A stretch of DNA of 64,000 nucleotides from Butyricimonas paravirosa (GTDB taxonomy: Bacteria; Bacteroidota; Bacteroidia; Bacteroidales; Marinifilaceae). This document shows, piece after piece, positions 1 through 8,368 of the stretch (positions within the stretch are counted from its first letter, which is position 1; the number at the start of each line of letters is the position of its first letter). Position numbers and translations under genes: made by a program. Where the stretch lies: the NCBI RefSeq assembly GCF_032878955.1, contig NZ_CP043839.1:4030001-4094000 (forward strand), given 5' to 3'. Below the pieces are notes generated by a model. It had not been told where the DNA came from and did no database searches. It saw only the letters and a program-made list of their open reading frames with translations.

Positions 1-193
1 TGGCGTGATTATAGAGGTTTGATGATTTAACAGGCTAAAGGATGATTCCCCTTGTTTGCCTTGTTGACAGGTGGGGGTAGATATGAAATAATAGTGATCC
101 AACCTTGAATAACTCCCTGAAAGGTCACTCATGGATAATAATTCCCCACCTTGTTTTTTGAGATAAACAAGGGCATTGTATTATGATTTAGAT

Positions 194-226
194 AAAAGGG
201 ACTAGGAGTTGAGCCAGTCCCCTTTT
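194..226 (-). terminator. Rho-independent terminator after the 434-aa gene
   Basis: Arms 194-203 and 216-226 form a 10-bp stem. On the minus strand the stem is followed by a T-rich run, just past the stop codon of the gene ending at 234. The rest of 1-193 shows no gene that I can support. Confidence 0.6.
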
Positions 227-233
227 GATAATT

Positions 234-1538
234 CTAAGCTTTCATTTCTTCTTTTGGAATTCTTGCTGTCAGCCTTGAAACTATTAGGTTTACTTTATCT
301 GTTTTAGTTGCTTGTATTATCTTTATATCAGAGGTATTAAAAGCTCTAAGAGCTTCTAATGCAGTGTGAAAACCATATGGTTCTTCTTTTTCATTTTGGA
401 GTTTTGTGAAACTTGCAAAAGCATCTATAATGTACCTTTTCTTGATCTCTTCTCCAAAATTTAATTCATGCAAAACTGCTATTATCTTGTCTCCACAAGA
501 TAAATCATATTTGAATTCCCCTGTGAGGATTCCTCTAGCTGCATTGCATAGTTCTGTGTTTGTAAATCTTTTTCCAAGATTATAGTACTTTATAGCTGTA
601 CTTGCTGGCATTTTTTCCGACGCACAAGTTTCACTAATTTTTTTGATGAATTCATCTTCTGTGGCTAAAACTGCCAAGGATAATTTTTCCTTGCCCTTTA
701 AACTTCTGTCCAGTAGTGTATTGGTACTGCAATATTTAGCAAGCTCTTTTATAGAGGTAAATTCTCTTTTTTGTATGTTTTTGATGATTCTTAAATCAGT
801 CCCCTCAACTAGAGCATCGATATTTAATTTGTGTATAGCTTGAATAATTCTTTGATCTTTTACACTTCCAAGCATATAGCAAACATCTGCCGTGTTTGCA
901 GGAATGATATTCCCGTTAAGATCTCTTAATTCGATATTTTCTTGATAGAAAATATCCGCTGTTGCTAGATATTTTGTTGAATCTTTTTCTAGTAGATCAT
1001 CATTCACAATATCCATTGCCAGCTTGTCATTAGTTGTGGATAAGTTGATTATAGAGGGAGCATACCCTAGTATGACCATTTCTATCTTTCTTTCGATTAC
1101 CAGTTTCCCCTCTTCTTCTTTTGGTTTCCATTTTTCAATAGGAGTGGGGAGAAGATTTTTTTGTAACTCTTCTTTTAGAGCCTTTTTGGCTCGCGCAACT
1201 TTTCTCAGTGCGTTTTTTTGCCTGTTTTCTTTGGCTTGCGCCAATTTTTCTTTTGCTTTTTTGAGTTCTTGATATAAGCTCTTAATTGTAGCTGATAAGT
1301 CAAACTCATTAATTAATTCTTCCAATGAAATCTTCCTATCACTATTATTTAAACTATTTACTATTGTATTACTTCTCTCTGAATTCTTTTCACTATTATT
1401 TTTGTCTTCCATTTTTTCTGGATTTAAATTGTTAATTACTAGTTTTGCCTCACTCTCTGTTTGTTGATTATTATCAACGATTTTATCTGTACTGTCTAGC
1501 ATAATGTTTGAAATTAGTTGTTTAACAATAATCCCCAT
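234..1538 (-). CDS. Unrecognised 434-aa protein with N-terminal coiled coil
   Basis: I do not recognise this protein. Residues 1-70 are Asn/Ser/Glu-rich and low in complexity. Residues about 85-130 are Lys/Ala/Glu-rich (KKAKEKLAQAKENRQKNAL) and should form a coiled coil. The remainder looks globular and helical, with no signal peptide or membrane segment, so it is probably cytoplasmic. An alternative start is Met13. It is AT-rich, lies on the integrase side of an integrated element and has its own terminator. This suggests element cargo, but the position alone gives no function. The coding call rests on length and open frame. Confidence 0.6.
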   Translation of the reverse strand: MGIIVKQLISNIMLDSTDKIVDNNQQTESEAKLVINNLNPEKMEDKNNSEKNSERSNTIVNSLNNSDRKISLEELINEFDLSATIKSLYQELKKAKEKLAQAKENRQKNALRKVARAKKALKEELQKNLLPTPIEKWKPKEEEGKLVIERKIEMVILGYAPSIINLSTTNDKLAMDIVNDDLLEKDSTKYLATADIFYQENIELRDLNGNIIPANTADVCYMLGSVKDQRIIQAIHKLNIDALVEGTDLRIIKNIQKREFTSIKELAKYCSTNTLLDRSLKGKEKLSLAVLATEDEFIKKISETCASEKMPASTAIKYYNLGKRFTNTELCNAARGILTGEFKYDLSCGDKIIAVLHELNFGEEIKKRYIIDAFASFTKLQNEKEEPYGFHTALEALRAFNTSDIKIIQATKTDKVNLIVSRLTARIPKEEMKA

Positions 1539-1574
1539 TCAGAATAACGGATCCTTTTTATCCCGTTTGAGGGC

Positions 1575-1616
1575 AAGCTGTCATGTCTTTTGTCAGTGAT
1601 CAGCTTGTTACCCTCC
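1575..1616 (-). promoter_or_regulatory. Imperfect inverted repeat in the leader of the 434-aa gene
   Basis: The two arms contain AAGCTG and CAGCTT, flanked by GAGGG and CCCTC, and leave a long loop. The repeat lies about 40-80 bases upstream of the start at 1538 on the transcribed strand. It could be a leader hairpin or an operator. No T-run follows, so I do not call it a terminator. Confidence 0.35.
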
Positions 1617-1646
1617 ATGCAGCAAATGCCAAACCTTTCGATAAAT

Positions 1647-1689
1647 AAAAAAATCAGATAAATAGGGGATAATCCCGGTATTTATCTGA
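1647..1689 (-). terminator. Terminator after the 345-aa gene
   Basis: A perfect 11-bp stem (1654-1664 with 1679-1689) has a smaller GGG/CCC hairpin inside its loop. On the minus strand it runs into a stretch of T residues. It lies just downstream of the stop codon at 1719. Confidence 0.75.
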
Positions 1690-1718
1690 CTTTTGTAAAA
1701 GTGTAGTAAAGTGATTGA

Positions 1719-2756
1719 TTACCAGTATTTTGTTTCTTTGCTAGAGAGGTTTACAAGGATGTTGAAGTTCCAGTCAACGAGACTGTCATCTGTCACTGTC
1801 ATATTGTCACGAATGCGTTCCCTGACAAGTTTAATCCATTCAGACTGCATTTTTGTCATGTCAAGGTAGTTCGAATAGTATTCTTTCTCTTCTCCTTCAC
1901 TTCTTTTTTTTAGTTGTCGAAGTTCTTCTATCTCTTTTTCAGTGTGGCAATGTATCTTGTGGATTATGTGAAGGAACATGATAATGAGAAGGCAAACTCC
2001 TTTCGATATTTTGTTATCATCTTTTGCAGTGCTACGATCTTTGAAGAACCGATAAAGTTGAATAATGATGGTGTTCGTAACCTTGTCTTGTGGCGCACCT
2101 CTACGTGGAGAATTATCATCCACTAGTTCCGGTTCACAATATTCTTGAATGTACTCTTTTAAATGCTGCCAGAACCAATTATTCTTGTTAGATAGATGTA
2201 TGTCCCCGTAGGCTGTTTTTATTTGTATCGGTTGGGAATTTTTATTTTTATATGTAAGCCATTGCTGATTCTCTTGGATGAACCGGAGAAGGTTATTCAT
2301 ATCAGGGTTCACGTTTAATAGAAATTCTTCCAACTTCTCATCTTTCATGGAACGTTCAATTGTTTCTTGTGCCGGGTTACGGGTGATGAAATAAGCCAAT
2401 AGCCAGTATATCCAAAGTAATGTTTGGTTACATTCAAAATATTCATGATTTGCTTGAAGGATAGTGTTATAATTTTCTGGGATCGTGGAATTATGAAACA
2501 CTAACGGGAATATGTTATTTTCCTCGATGTAATATTGCCAGTATTCAGCGAATGATTTTGCGGTGTAGATAGTTTCATTTGCGGAGGGATTAAGTTTTTG
2601 TGTCTCGTAATAAAAGAAGGTGGGAAAGAATATTTCTTTTTCTAGCCTGAAATATTTATTCAAGAGTGGGTACAGGGCTCCTACAATATTCCCGTTTATC
2701 CAAACAACATATCCCAAGAAAGGGTCTTTTTCTGCGATTCCTTTTACTTTACACAT
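1719..2756 (-). CDS. Unrecognised 345-aa protein of the integrated element
   Basis: I do not recognise a family. The protein is rich in aromatic residues and Asn, with no signal peptide. A helical segment near residues 255-275 (LLIIMFLHIIHKIHCHTEKE) is followed by a charged stretch (ELRQLKKRSEGEEKE). Its position directly after the integrase and the small AT-rich Bacteroidales style suggest an accessory protein of a mobilizable or integrative element, possibly a regulator. That is inference from context only. A -7 box TATATTTG at 2772-2779 puts the transcript start a few bases before the ATG. A strong terminator follows at 1647-1689, so it is probably transcribed alone. Confidence 0.6.
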   Translation of the reverse strand: MCKVKGIAEKDPFLGYVVWINGNIVGALYPLLNKYFRLEKEIFFPTFFYYETQKLNPSANETIYTAKSFAEYWQYYIEENNIFPLVFHNSTIPENYNTILQANHEYFECNQTLLWIYWLLAYFITRNPAQETIERSMKDEKLEEFLLNVNPDMNNLLRFIQENQQWLTYKNKNSQPIQIKTAYGDIHLSNKNNWFWQHLKEYIQEYCEPELVDDNSPRRGAPQDKVTNTIIIQLYRFFKDRSTAKDDNKISKGVCLLIIMFLHIIHKIHCHTEKEIEELRQLKKRSEGEEKEYYSNYLDMTKMQSEWIKLVRERIRDNMTVTDDSLVDWNFNILVNLSSKETKYW

Positions 2757-2771
2757 AGCCTAAGATTTTTC

Positions 2772-2779
2772 CAAATATA
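2772..2779 (-). promoter_or_regulatory. Candidate -7 box for the 345-aa gene
   Basis: TATATTTG on the minus strand matches the Bacteroidetes TAnnTTTG consensus and ends about 16 bases before the start codon. No clear TTG element is seen 19-21 bases upstream. Confidence 0.45.
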
Positions 2780-2793
2780 AATTTTTTTGTTGG

Positions 2794-2833
2794 TAAAAAA
2801 AATAACCTCAAATCCGAAGATAAGAGGTTATTT
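2794..2833 (-). terminator. Terminator after the integrase
   Basis: A 10-bp stem (2800-2809 with 2824-2833) is followed on the minus strand by a T-run. It lies immediately after the integrase stop codon. Confidence 0.7.
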
Positions 2834-2837
2834 GTGT

Positions 2838-4046
2838 TCATAATAAATTTTGCATTGCTGCATCAATCTGGGTGTTCTCAAAGCTATCCAAATAAATTTG
2901 GGTTGTTTTTAAATCTGTATGCCCCAACGCCTCGCTAATCAAGGCTACATTAACCCCAGATTTCTTTAAAACACTTGCAAATGAATGTCTTGCAACATAG
3001 GTTGTCACTTTTGATTCAATTCCAAGTTCAGAGGCTAGTTCTTTCAGTTCTTTATTAATTTGTGCCAACACTTTATGCCTCCTGTTCTGCTTTTGTAATT
3101 CAGTTTTATGAATATTAGCATCCAAGATGGGGAAGAGATAAATCGCATTCTTCTGGTGTGAGGAATATCTCTTTATAATCTCCCTAGCTTGATCACACAA
3201 TTGGATGTTTATATCTCCATGTGTTTTCTGGCGGGTATATAAAAGCCTTCCTCTCTGGATATTTTTCATCGTTAGATTAGATATATCAACAAAAGGAATC
3301 CCTCCACACAAGTAAGAGAATGTGAATATATCTTTTGCAAGTTTCCGCAAAGGGGTATCCTTATTAGATTCTGTTGTGATAATTTGTTTCACATCATCCT
3401 TGGATATGGCTCTCTTCCTTGTTTTTGTTTTAAATTTTCCGATCTTGAAATCATCAAAAGGATAATCATTTTTACTTGCAGCCTTCTCCTCAATAGCTTT
3501 ATTATATGCACTCCTGAGGGTTCTGAATTGCAAGCTGATTGTTGTCTCTTTATTACCTTTATTCCTTTGCCATTTTTCATAAGCCTGTAACCAATCTTTG
3601 TTAATATCGCTGAAATAGAAATTCAGCTCGCTTTTAGTGAACGCTTTTAAAGAGTTGAATGATGTTTTGTAAATAAGTCGATTGCCAACTTTATTGTTTT
3701 CTTCAAACTCCTTGATCAGTTGTTGATAAAACTCCTTCACAGTTTTTAGTTGAAACTTCTTTTGCTTGTTTTCCACCAACGATGCCGCAGTATATTGTTT
3801 TTGTGCTGCAGCTAGTTCTAAAATCTGTTGCTGGTATTCTGTTTCTTTCGCTAAAATGAGCTTGTTGATTAAATCTCTATCTGGACAATTGGGTTTTGGT
3901 TTGTTCTTTTTGAAGTCCCAATATTTGAGCTGGATAGAGACACCTAAATTCTGATATTTCCTCTTTCCATTTTTGGTAATTCTAACCATCAAGGGGTATT
4001 CTCCATTTTTTAATGGCCTAATTTTGTAACAAAGATAGTGTTTCAA
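2838..4046 (-). CDS. Tyrosine site-specific integrase, 5' end overlapped by an insertion sequence
   Basis: This is a Bacteroidetes-type integrase that would insert and excise the element. It has an N-terminal arm-binding region (residues 1-50), a SAM-like core-binding domain (about 100-190) and a C-terminal catalytic domain (about 215-395). Visible catalytic residues are Lys274, Arg353-His354 in VARHSFAS, His376 in ALGHTD and Tyr385 in TTQIYLDSF. The usual first arginine, expected around CGGIPFVDIS (247-256), is not there; the CTnDOT integrase IntDOT is also known to lack it. The only in-frame start is a TTG at 4046 inside the IS inverted repeat. The native start codon and promoter were therefore lost, and only a few N-terminal residues seem missing. 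Whether it is still expressed is uncertain. Confidence 0.85.
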   Translation of the reverse strand: MKHYLCYKIRPLKNGEYPLMVRITKNGKRKYQNLGVSIQLKYWDFKKNKPKPNCPDRDLINKLILAKETEYQQQILELAAAQKQYTAASLVENKQKKFQLKTVKEFYQQLIKEFEENNKVGNRLIYKTSFNSLKAFTKSELNFYFSDINKDWLQAYEKWQRNKGNKETTISLQFRTLRSAYNKAIEEKAASKNDYPFDDFKIGKFKTKTRKRAISKDDVKQIITTESNKDTPLRKLAKDIFTFSYLCGGIPFVDISNLTMKNIQRGRLLYTRQKTHGDINIQLCDQAREIIKRYSSHQKNAIYLFPILDANIHKTELQKQNRRHKVLAQINKELKELASELGIESKVTTYVARHSFASVLKKSGVNVALISEALGHTDLKTTQIYLDSFENTQIDAAMQNLL

Positions 4047-5313
4047 AAAGTGTGTAAATACCTTCTTTTCTCATGACTGCAAAATTATAAATAGTTCAAT
4101 AAAATAATCTTGATTCTAAAAAATTATAAATAGGATATTTATAAATATCTGCATTTTGGGCTACCGTTCCCATTAGGAGAATAACGGCTTGGGGGTTTGG
4201 CATGGCGCCCCTCATGTTGATGACCCTCTTGTAATCCCTGTTCAGCCTTTCGATCCAGTTTGTGGTGTAAATCATCCCCCTGATTTCCCTCTCGTACTTG
4301 AAGTAGGTGAAATAGAACCTGTACCTGTCGTGGCAATATCTTTTCAAAACGGGATAACTTTTCTGCCACCTGGCAATAAACTCTTTAAATTTTTCGAAAG
4401 CCTTTTCCGGGGAGATCTCCCACTGGTCGGGAGCGCAAACCTGCTTGAGTTCTTCCATGACCTGTTTCTTGTCCCTGGGCTTGACTTTCCCAGCTATATT
4501 CCTCTTCAGGTGCACGGTACATAATTGTAAATCTGCTTTTGGAAAGGTTTCTGCCAGCACGTTTTCAATACCGGGCAATCCATCACACACCAGGAGATCA
4601 ATCACGGCCACGCCTCTTTCCTTGAGGTCTTCAAACACGTCCTTCCAGTTCGTGGCACTTTCCGTGGGGAAATTCACCACGGCCAGCACCTCGCGGGTTC
4701 GGTCTTCTTTCACCCCCAAAACCGTGTAGTAAGCCTCGTTGGAAACGGAATCATCACGACGGGTGAGGACATAGGTGGCATCGATGTAAATTATCGGGTA
4801 ACGATTATCCAGTTCACGACCTAGCCAGGCATTTACATCCTCGCGGGCCGTGTTCAACAAGCGGCTAACCTGGCTTTTACTGTAATGTTTGCCGTAAAAT
4901 TGCTCGTAAATTTTACCCACCTGTTCCGTGGTTAAACCGCTGCAATAAAGGCTACTCACTAGCTTTTGAGCCTCTTCTTCCTGGTCTTTTAGCACCCCCA
5001 GTAACATCGGGTAAAAATGGTTGTTACGACTACGCGGGACCCGAAGTTCGAAGACCTTACCGCCATGACATACTCGACGACCACGAAAACCGTTACTCAC
5101 GTCACCACGTGTCTCGTTATGAAGATCACGTTCCGATAACATTAAACTCTCTAAACCTTGTTTAACCAAGCCTTGTAAACCTAGTTCACCGTTTGTGATT
5201 TCGGAAATTATTTCCGAGATTTGTTCATGTGTAAATTCCATAATTATCCATTTTTGAAAATTGCATTACAAAAATAATCAATTCGGAATTTACACACTTT
5301 TTGAAACACTATC
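4034..5313. mobile_element. IS256/Mutator-family insertion sequence, about 1.28 kb
   Basis: A 26-bp perfect terminal inverted repeat (4034-4059 and 5288-5313, outer end GATAGTGTTTC) brackets one transposase gene. The length and the single DDE transposase fit the IS256 family. That family usually makes 8-9 bp target duplications, but no matching direct repeat flanks this copy. The flanks 4025-4033 and 5314-5322 differ, which suggests a later deletion or rearrangement at one end. The left repeat forms the first codons of the integrase. Confidence 0.9.
4096..5241 (-). CDS. IS256/Mutator-family transposase
   Basis: A 381-aa DDE transposase (Transposase_mut family) that catalyses movement of the surrounding IS. 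The catalytic triad is visible as Asp154 (YIDATY), Asp220 (LVCDGLPG) and Glu331 (TNWIERLNRDYKR). The C-x2-H motif typical of this family is present at residues 241-244 (CTVHLKR). An N-terminal helix-turn-helix-like region (about 100-140, LTTEQVGKIYEQFYG) probably binds the ends. The length is full for the family and the frame is intact, so the copy may be active. Base composition is richer in G+C than the neighbouring element genes, as expected for a separate acquisition. Confidence 0.95.
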   Translation of the reverse strand: MEFTHEQISEIISEITNGELGLQGLVKQGLESLMLSERDLHNETRGDVSNGFRGRRVCHGGKVFELRVPRSRNNHFYPMLLGVLKDQEEEAQKLVSSLYCSGLTTEQVGKIYEQFYGKHYSKSQVSRLLNTAREDVNAWLGRELDNRYPIIYIDATYVLTRRDDSVSNEAYYTVLGVKEDRTREVLAVVNFPTESATNWKDVFEDLKERGVAVIDLLVCDGLPGIENVLAETFPKADLQLCTVHLKRNIAGKVKPRDKKQVMEELKQVCAPDQWEISPEKAFEKFKEFIARWQKSYPVLKRYCHDRYRFYFTYFKYEREIRGMIYTTNWIERLNRDYKRVINMRGAMPNPQAVILLMGTVAQNADIYKYPIYNFLESRLFY

Positions 5314-5320
5314 TACATAT

Positions 5321-5342
5321 TTGCTTACATCATTGCTTACAT
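5321..5342. repeat. Two direct copies of TTGCTTACAT, 12-bp period
   Basis: TTGCTTACAT occurs at 5321-5330 and again at 5333-5342, between the IS end and the tRNA terminator. This is where the integrase-proximal end of the element should lie. The copies could be integrase-binding sites or part of the junction, but no partner copy is visible elsewhere in the window. Confidence 0.4.
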
Positions 5343-5375
5343 GAGGGGGTAAAAACCATGAAAATTGCTTGAAAT

Positions 5376-5405
5376 GAAAAAAGCACTTACGATTGTAAGT
5401 GCTTT
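5376..5405 (-). terminator. Terminator of the tRNA-Tyr/tRNA-Gly transcript
   Basis: An 11-bp perfect stem (5380-5390 with 5395-5405) with a 4-base loop is followed by TTTTTT on the minus strand. It lies eight bases after the tRNA-Gly 3' end. Confidence 0.85.
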
Positions 5406-5413
5406 AAAATGAG

Positions 5414-5486
5414 AGCGGAAAACGGGACTCAAACCCGCGACCCCCAGCTTGGAAGGCTAGTGCTCTATCGACTGAGCTATTTCCGC
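5414..5486 (-). tRNA. tRNA-Gly (anticodon TCC)
   Basis: On the minus strand the 73-nt sequence folds as a cloverleaf. The acceptor is GCGGAAA/TTTCCGC with discriminator T, as usual for tRNA-Gly. The D loop contains AGCTCAGT, the anticodon loop is CTTCCAA and the T loop contains GGTTTGAGTCC. CCA is not encoded. Confidence 0.95.
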
Positions 5487-5493
5487 AAATAAG

Positions 5494-5575
5494 TGGGGAG
5501 AGCAGGATTCGAACCTACGAAGACGATGTCAGCTGAGTTACAGTCAGCCCCAGTTGGCCACTTTGGTATCTCCCC
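5494..5575 (-). tRNA. tRNA-Tyr (anticodon GTA)
   Basis: An 82-nt class II tRNA with an extra variable arm. The acceptor stem is GGGGAGA/TCTCCCC with discriminator A. The anticodon stem-loop is CTGACTGTAACTCAG, giving GTA. It is transcribed first, seven bases before tRNA-Gly. Confidence 0.95.
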
Positions 5576-5611
5576 TTTGTTCAAAGAACAGTTGCTTGTT
5601 TTAAGCGGGTA

Positions 5612-5642
5612 CAAAGATAGGTAGTTTTGCGGAATTACCAAA
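5612..5642 (-). promoter_or_regulatory. Promoter of the tRNA operon
   Basis: On the minus strand TTTG (5639-5642) and TATCTTTG (5612-5619) are separated by 19 bases, a match to the Bacteroidetes primary-sigma consensus. The box lies about 37 bases before the tRNA-Tyr 5' end. Confidence 0.8.
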
Positions 5643-5691
5643 TATTACGTGGAAAAATCTTGAAAAAAATGTATTTCGAGTGTAAAAGAAT

Positions 5692-5723
5692 ACGAGGAGT
5701 TTTCGGTACCGAAAACTCCTCGT
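5692..5723 (-). terminator. Terminator after the NigD-like gene
   Basis: A perfect 32-bp palindrome centred on GGTACC, followed by a T-rich stretch on the minus strand. It sits 25 bases past the stop codon of the lipoprotein gene. Confidence 0.8.
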
Positions 5724-5747
5724 TACATCTTATCGTCACTATGAGAC

Positions 5748-6425
5748 CTATTTACGAGGACGATAAGTAATGTCAATGGTTCTTTCTTCGTCGAAACCTT
5801 TGTACTTGATGTGTAGCTGTACGGAATCTGTTACCTCGTTAAATACTTCTTTTAGCGGGAAACTGACATAACCGTAAAGACTTTTGTTTTCCGGATCTCC
5901 GTATGCATTATGTCTGAATTCTAACAGGATTTTTTCGTCCGCTGTTAATTCTTCATGCTTTGTCAGATTGACCATGTGTTCTTTAGCGCCTCCGGCATAA
6001 AAGAATCGGAAGGTGATAAAGTCGTTGGCAATCCAGTATTCCGGTAATTCAATCGGATCCATACCTAAGCTGTCATTAATGGCTTCGGTATAGGGTACAA
6101 TAGGTTTGGTAAGAAGCTTTTGCAGGTCGTTTACTCGCACGTAATGATCTACACTACTTCCCGGATTTGCATCTTGCAAGATGGTAAAATCCGCGTACAC
6201 ACGCATATTATTTTCTAAGTAACGTACCGGTACATTTGAAACGGATGGATACAATACAGGGCCTTTGTCCAGTATAATTCTGTAATCCTGATCACTTGTT
6301 TTTTCAATTGTACCGACTTCTAACCAGAATTTGTCCAAGCTATACCCGTCATCATTACAAGATGTGAAGGCGAATGTTGCCGAGAGCAAAAGAATAATTA
6401 GTGTCACTACTTTTTGATTCTTCAT
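5748..6425 (-). CDS. NigD-like lipoprotein
   Basis: A 225-aa exported lipoprotein. The signal peptide ends in the lipobox FTSC, giving lipid attachment at about Cys22. The mature part has a small N-terminal beta domain (about 30-95) and a longer C-terminal domain matching the NigD-like family of Bacteroidetes. The family is named after a gene near a bacteriocin-like locus and has no settled function. No toxin partner is seen next to it. It is flanked by its own terminator and by the phoR terminator, so it is probably transcribed alone. Confidence 0.8.
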   Translation of the reverse strand: MKNQKVVTLIILLLSATFAFTSCNDDGYSLDKFWLEVGTIEKTSDQDYRIILDKGPVLYPSVSNVPVRYLENNMRVYADFTILQDANPGSSVDHYVRVNDLQKLLTKPIVPYTEAINDSLGMDPIELPEYWIANDFITFRFFYAGGAKEHMVNLTKHEELTADEKILLEFRHNAYGDPENKSLYGYVSFPLKEVFNEVTDSVQLHIKYKGFDEERTIDITYRPRK

Positions 6426-6521
6426 TTTAAACCCCTTTTTATTACTCGTTGTTTTTTAGTTTTCATTACTTAGATGGATAATTGCGTGAATGGTTGCGTC
6501 TAATAATGTTAAAATCAATGG

Positions 6522-6553
6522 AAAAAGGCTATCATACATCGCATGATAGCCTT
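6522..6553 (-). terminator. Terminator of the pho/pst operon
   Basis: An 11-bp stem (6525-6535 with 6543-6553) with a 7-base loop runs into TTTTT on the minus strand, just after the phoR stop codon. It marks the end of the Pho cluster. Confidence 0.85.
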
Positions 6554-6583
6554 GATCCCTTGTTTTTGCCGGGATTTATGAAT

Positions 6584-8344
6584 TTAGAAAAGAGTTTTTT
6601 TCAGTGAGAACAGGAATTCCAATCCCCCGTCTTTTCTATTTTTTGCCGAGATGTCTCCTTTATGGAAAAGAACGGCGTTCTTCACGATGGAGAGCCCCAG
6701 GCCGGAACCACCGTTTTGCCTGCTGCGTCCTTCGCATACACGATAGAAACGTTCGAAAATCCGGTTCAAGTGATTTTCTTCTATTCCTTGCCCCGTGTCA
6801 TAGTAGGAGAAATAATAAAATTCCTTGTCTTCCATGTAGTTGTTTACCCCGATCGAGATATTGTCTCCGGCGTAATTGATGGAATTTTCAATGAGATTTC
6901 GGAATATAGCATAAACCAGCGTTTTATTTCCCTCGATAATTGTCTGGGGATTTATTTCGTTCTTCACGTTGATCCCGTGTGCTATGATCGGGTCATGCAG
7001 GTCATCAATGACCTCCTGCAAAGTGTTATGAACATTCACTCGTTCCTTGTCAAAAAGTTCGGAAGCCTCTTCCGTCTTGGTGATCAGGGCAATATCCCGG
7101 ATTAAGTCGGATAGGCGAACGATTTGTGAATACGTACGTTCCAAAAAGAAATGTTGCTTGTCCGGGGTAATATTGGGTTGTTCCAGAAGGGTCTCGATAT
7201 AACCGCGAATACTGCTTACAGGAGTTTTTAGCTCGTGGGCGATATTATTCGTCATCTCCTGTTTTAGGAGCCTGTTTTTCTCATTATCAGAGATGTTGTT
7301 TAGGGTGATTTCGAAGCTGTTGTCCGTGAAAATCAGTAGTTTCACGGCAAAATGTTTGCCTCCCTTGCTGATCTTGTTCTGGTACACGGGGATGTTGGTG
7401 GTATTCGGGTTTACCGGGGTGTTCTTTTGCAAGAATTCATTCAGTTCTTTGAAATCCGGTTGTTCCAGAAGTTTTTCGACTTTGAATGTCGGTTCGTCTA
7501 GGATAATGTTCAAGTACTGGATAAAATGCGTGTTGGCATATATCTTTTCCCGGTTAGCGGAGAAAATGGCAATTCCCTCGTCGGAATAGTGGAAGTGACG
7601 AAGAAGTTTCTCCTGTTCCACGTTGATCTGCTTGTTGCTCTCTTCTAAAAGTTGATAGTTATGAATGATCTTTTCACCGATCTCTCCCAGTTCCGTGTTC
7701 GGGAAATGGATATTGTTGTAATTAATGTTGTGATTGTCGGCCGAAACGATAAAATCTTTCAGTCCGGAAATCGCTTTCCCGAAACGATCGGAGATATAAA
7801 TCAGCGAGATCAGCGTGATAAAGAATAGTAGCGTGATAAAATACAGGAATATGTTGTCCGTCTTTAAAAAGTTCTGGATCTCGATGTCGTAAGGGAGAGC
7901 CACCCGGATAAAATAATTCATGTAGTCTTTGGCAAAATAATAGTACTCGACCCCGGTACTTTTAGAAAGCCGGATGGCAGTTCCTGTTTTTTGGATTAAT
8001 GCCGTCTGGATTTCCGGGCGCAGTAAATGGTTTTCGATCCCTTGTTCCTTGTCGAGACTATTGTCATAAAGGACTTTACCATCATGATCTACTATCGTTA
8101 ATCGTAAGTTGGAGGGCATAAGTACGAGTACATTCTTTAAAGAATCCATTTGCCCGTTGTTTATCAGATGATATTGTTGAACATAGCGGGCGATGATGTC
8201 GGAGTAATCGTCCAGCGTGGTACGCAAGGTCTCCGTTTTATAGGCTTTTTCCCGGTTCTGTTGGAAAAAGGTAATGACAACCGTGAAGACGGCGAATACA
8301 ATGAAGAAGTAAATGAACAACTTCTGTTTATAGGATAATTTCAT
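6584..8344 (-). CDS. phoR: PhoR-like sensor histidine kinase
   Basis: A 586-aa inner-membrane sensor kinase. Membrane helices lie at about residues 8-28 and 164-185, enclosing a periplasmic domain of about 135 residues. A linker and PAS-like region (about 245-355) follow. The HisKA domain has His370 in NNIAHELKTP. The HATPase domain shows the N box (NLIENSINYA), DTGQGI and GGSGLGLSIVKN. It is the last gene of the Pho cluster, 24 bases after phoB, which supports a role in phosphate-starvation signalling. In E. coli PhoR acts with PhoU and PstB. The larger periplasmic domain here may allow extra input; that is inference. Confidence 0.88.
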   Translation of the reverse strand: MKLSYKQKLFIYFFIVFAVFTVVITFFQQNREKAYKTETLRTTLDDYSDIIARYVQQYHLINNGQMDSLKNVLVLMPSNLRLTIVDHDGKVLYDNSLDKEQGIENHLLRPEIQTALIQKTGTAIRLSKSTGVEYYYFAKDYMNYFIRVALPYDIEIQNFLKTDNIFLYFITLLFFITLISLIYISDRFGKAISGLKDFIVSADNHNINYNNIHFPNTELGEIGEKIIHNYQLLEESNKQINVEQEKLLRHFHYSDEGIAIFSANREKIYANTHFIQYLNIILDEPTFKVEKLLEQPDFKELNEFLQKNTPVNPNTTNIPVYQNKISKGGKHFAVKLLIFTDNSFEITLNNISDNEKNRLLKQEMTNNIAHELKTPVSSIRGYIETLLEQPNITPDKQHFFLERTYSQIVRLSDLIRDIALITKTEEASELFDKERVNVHNTLQEVIDDLHDPIIAHGINVKNEINPQTIIEGNKTLVYAIFRNLIENSINYAGDNISIGVNNYMEDKEFYYFSYYDTGQGIEENHLNRIFERFYRVCEGRSRQNGGSGLGLSIVKNAVLFHKGDISAKNRKDGGLEFLFSLKKTLF

Positions 8345-8368
8345 TGGAAATAGTTTTTGTATTAACGT

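Noticed and set aside
4030..4037. TATCTTTG formed at the IS/integrase junction as a new promoter
   Set aside because: It matches the -7 consensus, but no TTG or TTTG lies 19-21 bases upstream, and it falls within the predicted coding start.
4025..5322. Target-site duplication of the insertion sequence
   Set aside because: Flanks were compared at several offsets around the inverted repeat ends, and no 8-9 bp direct repeat was found.
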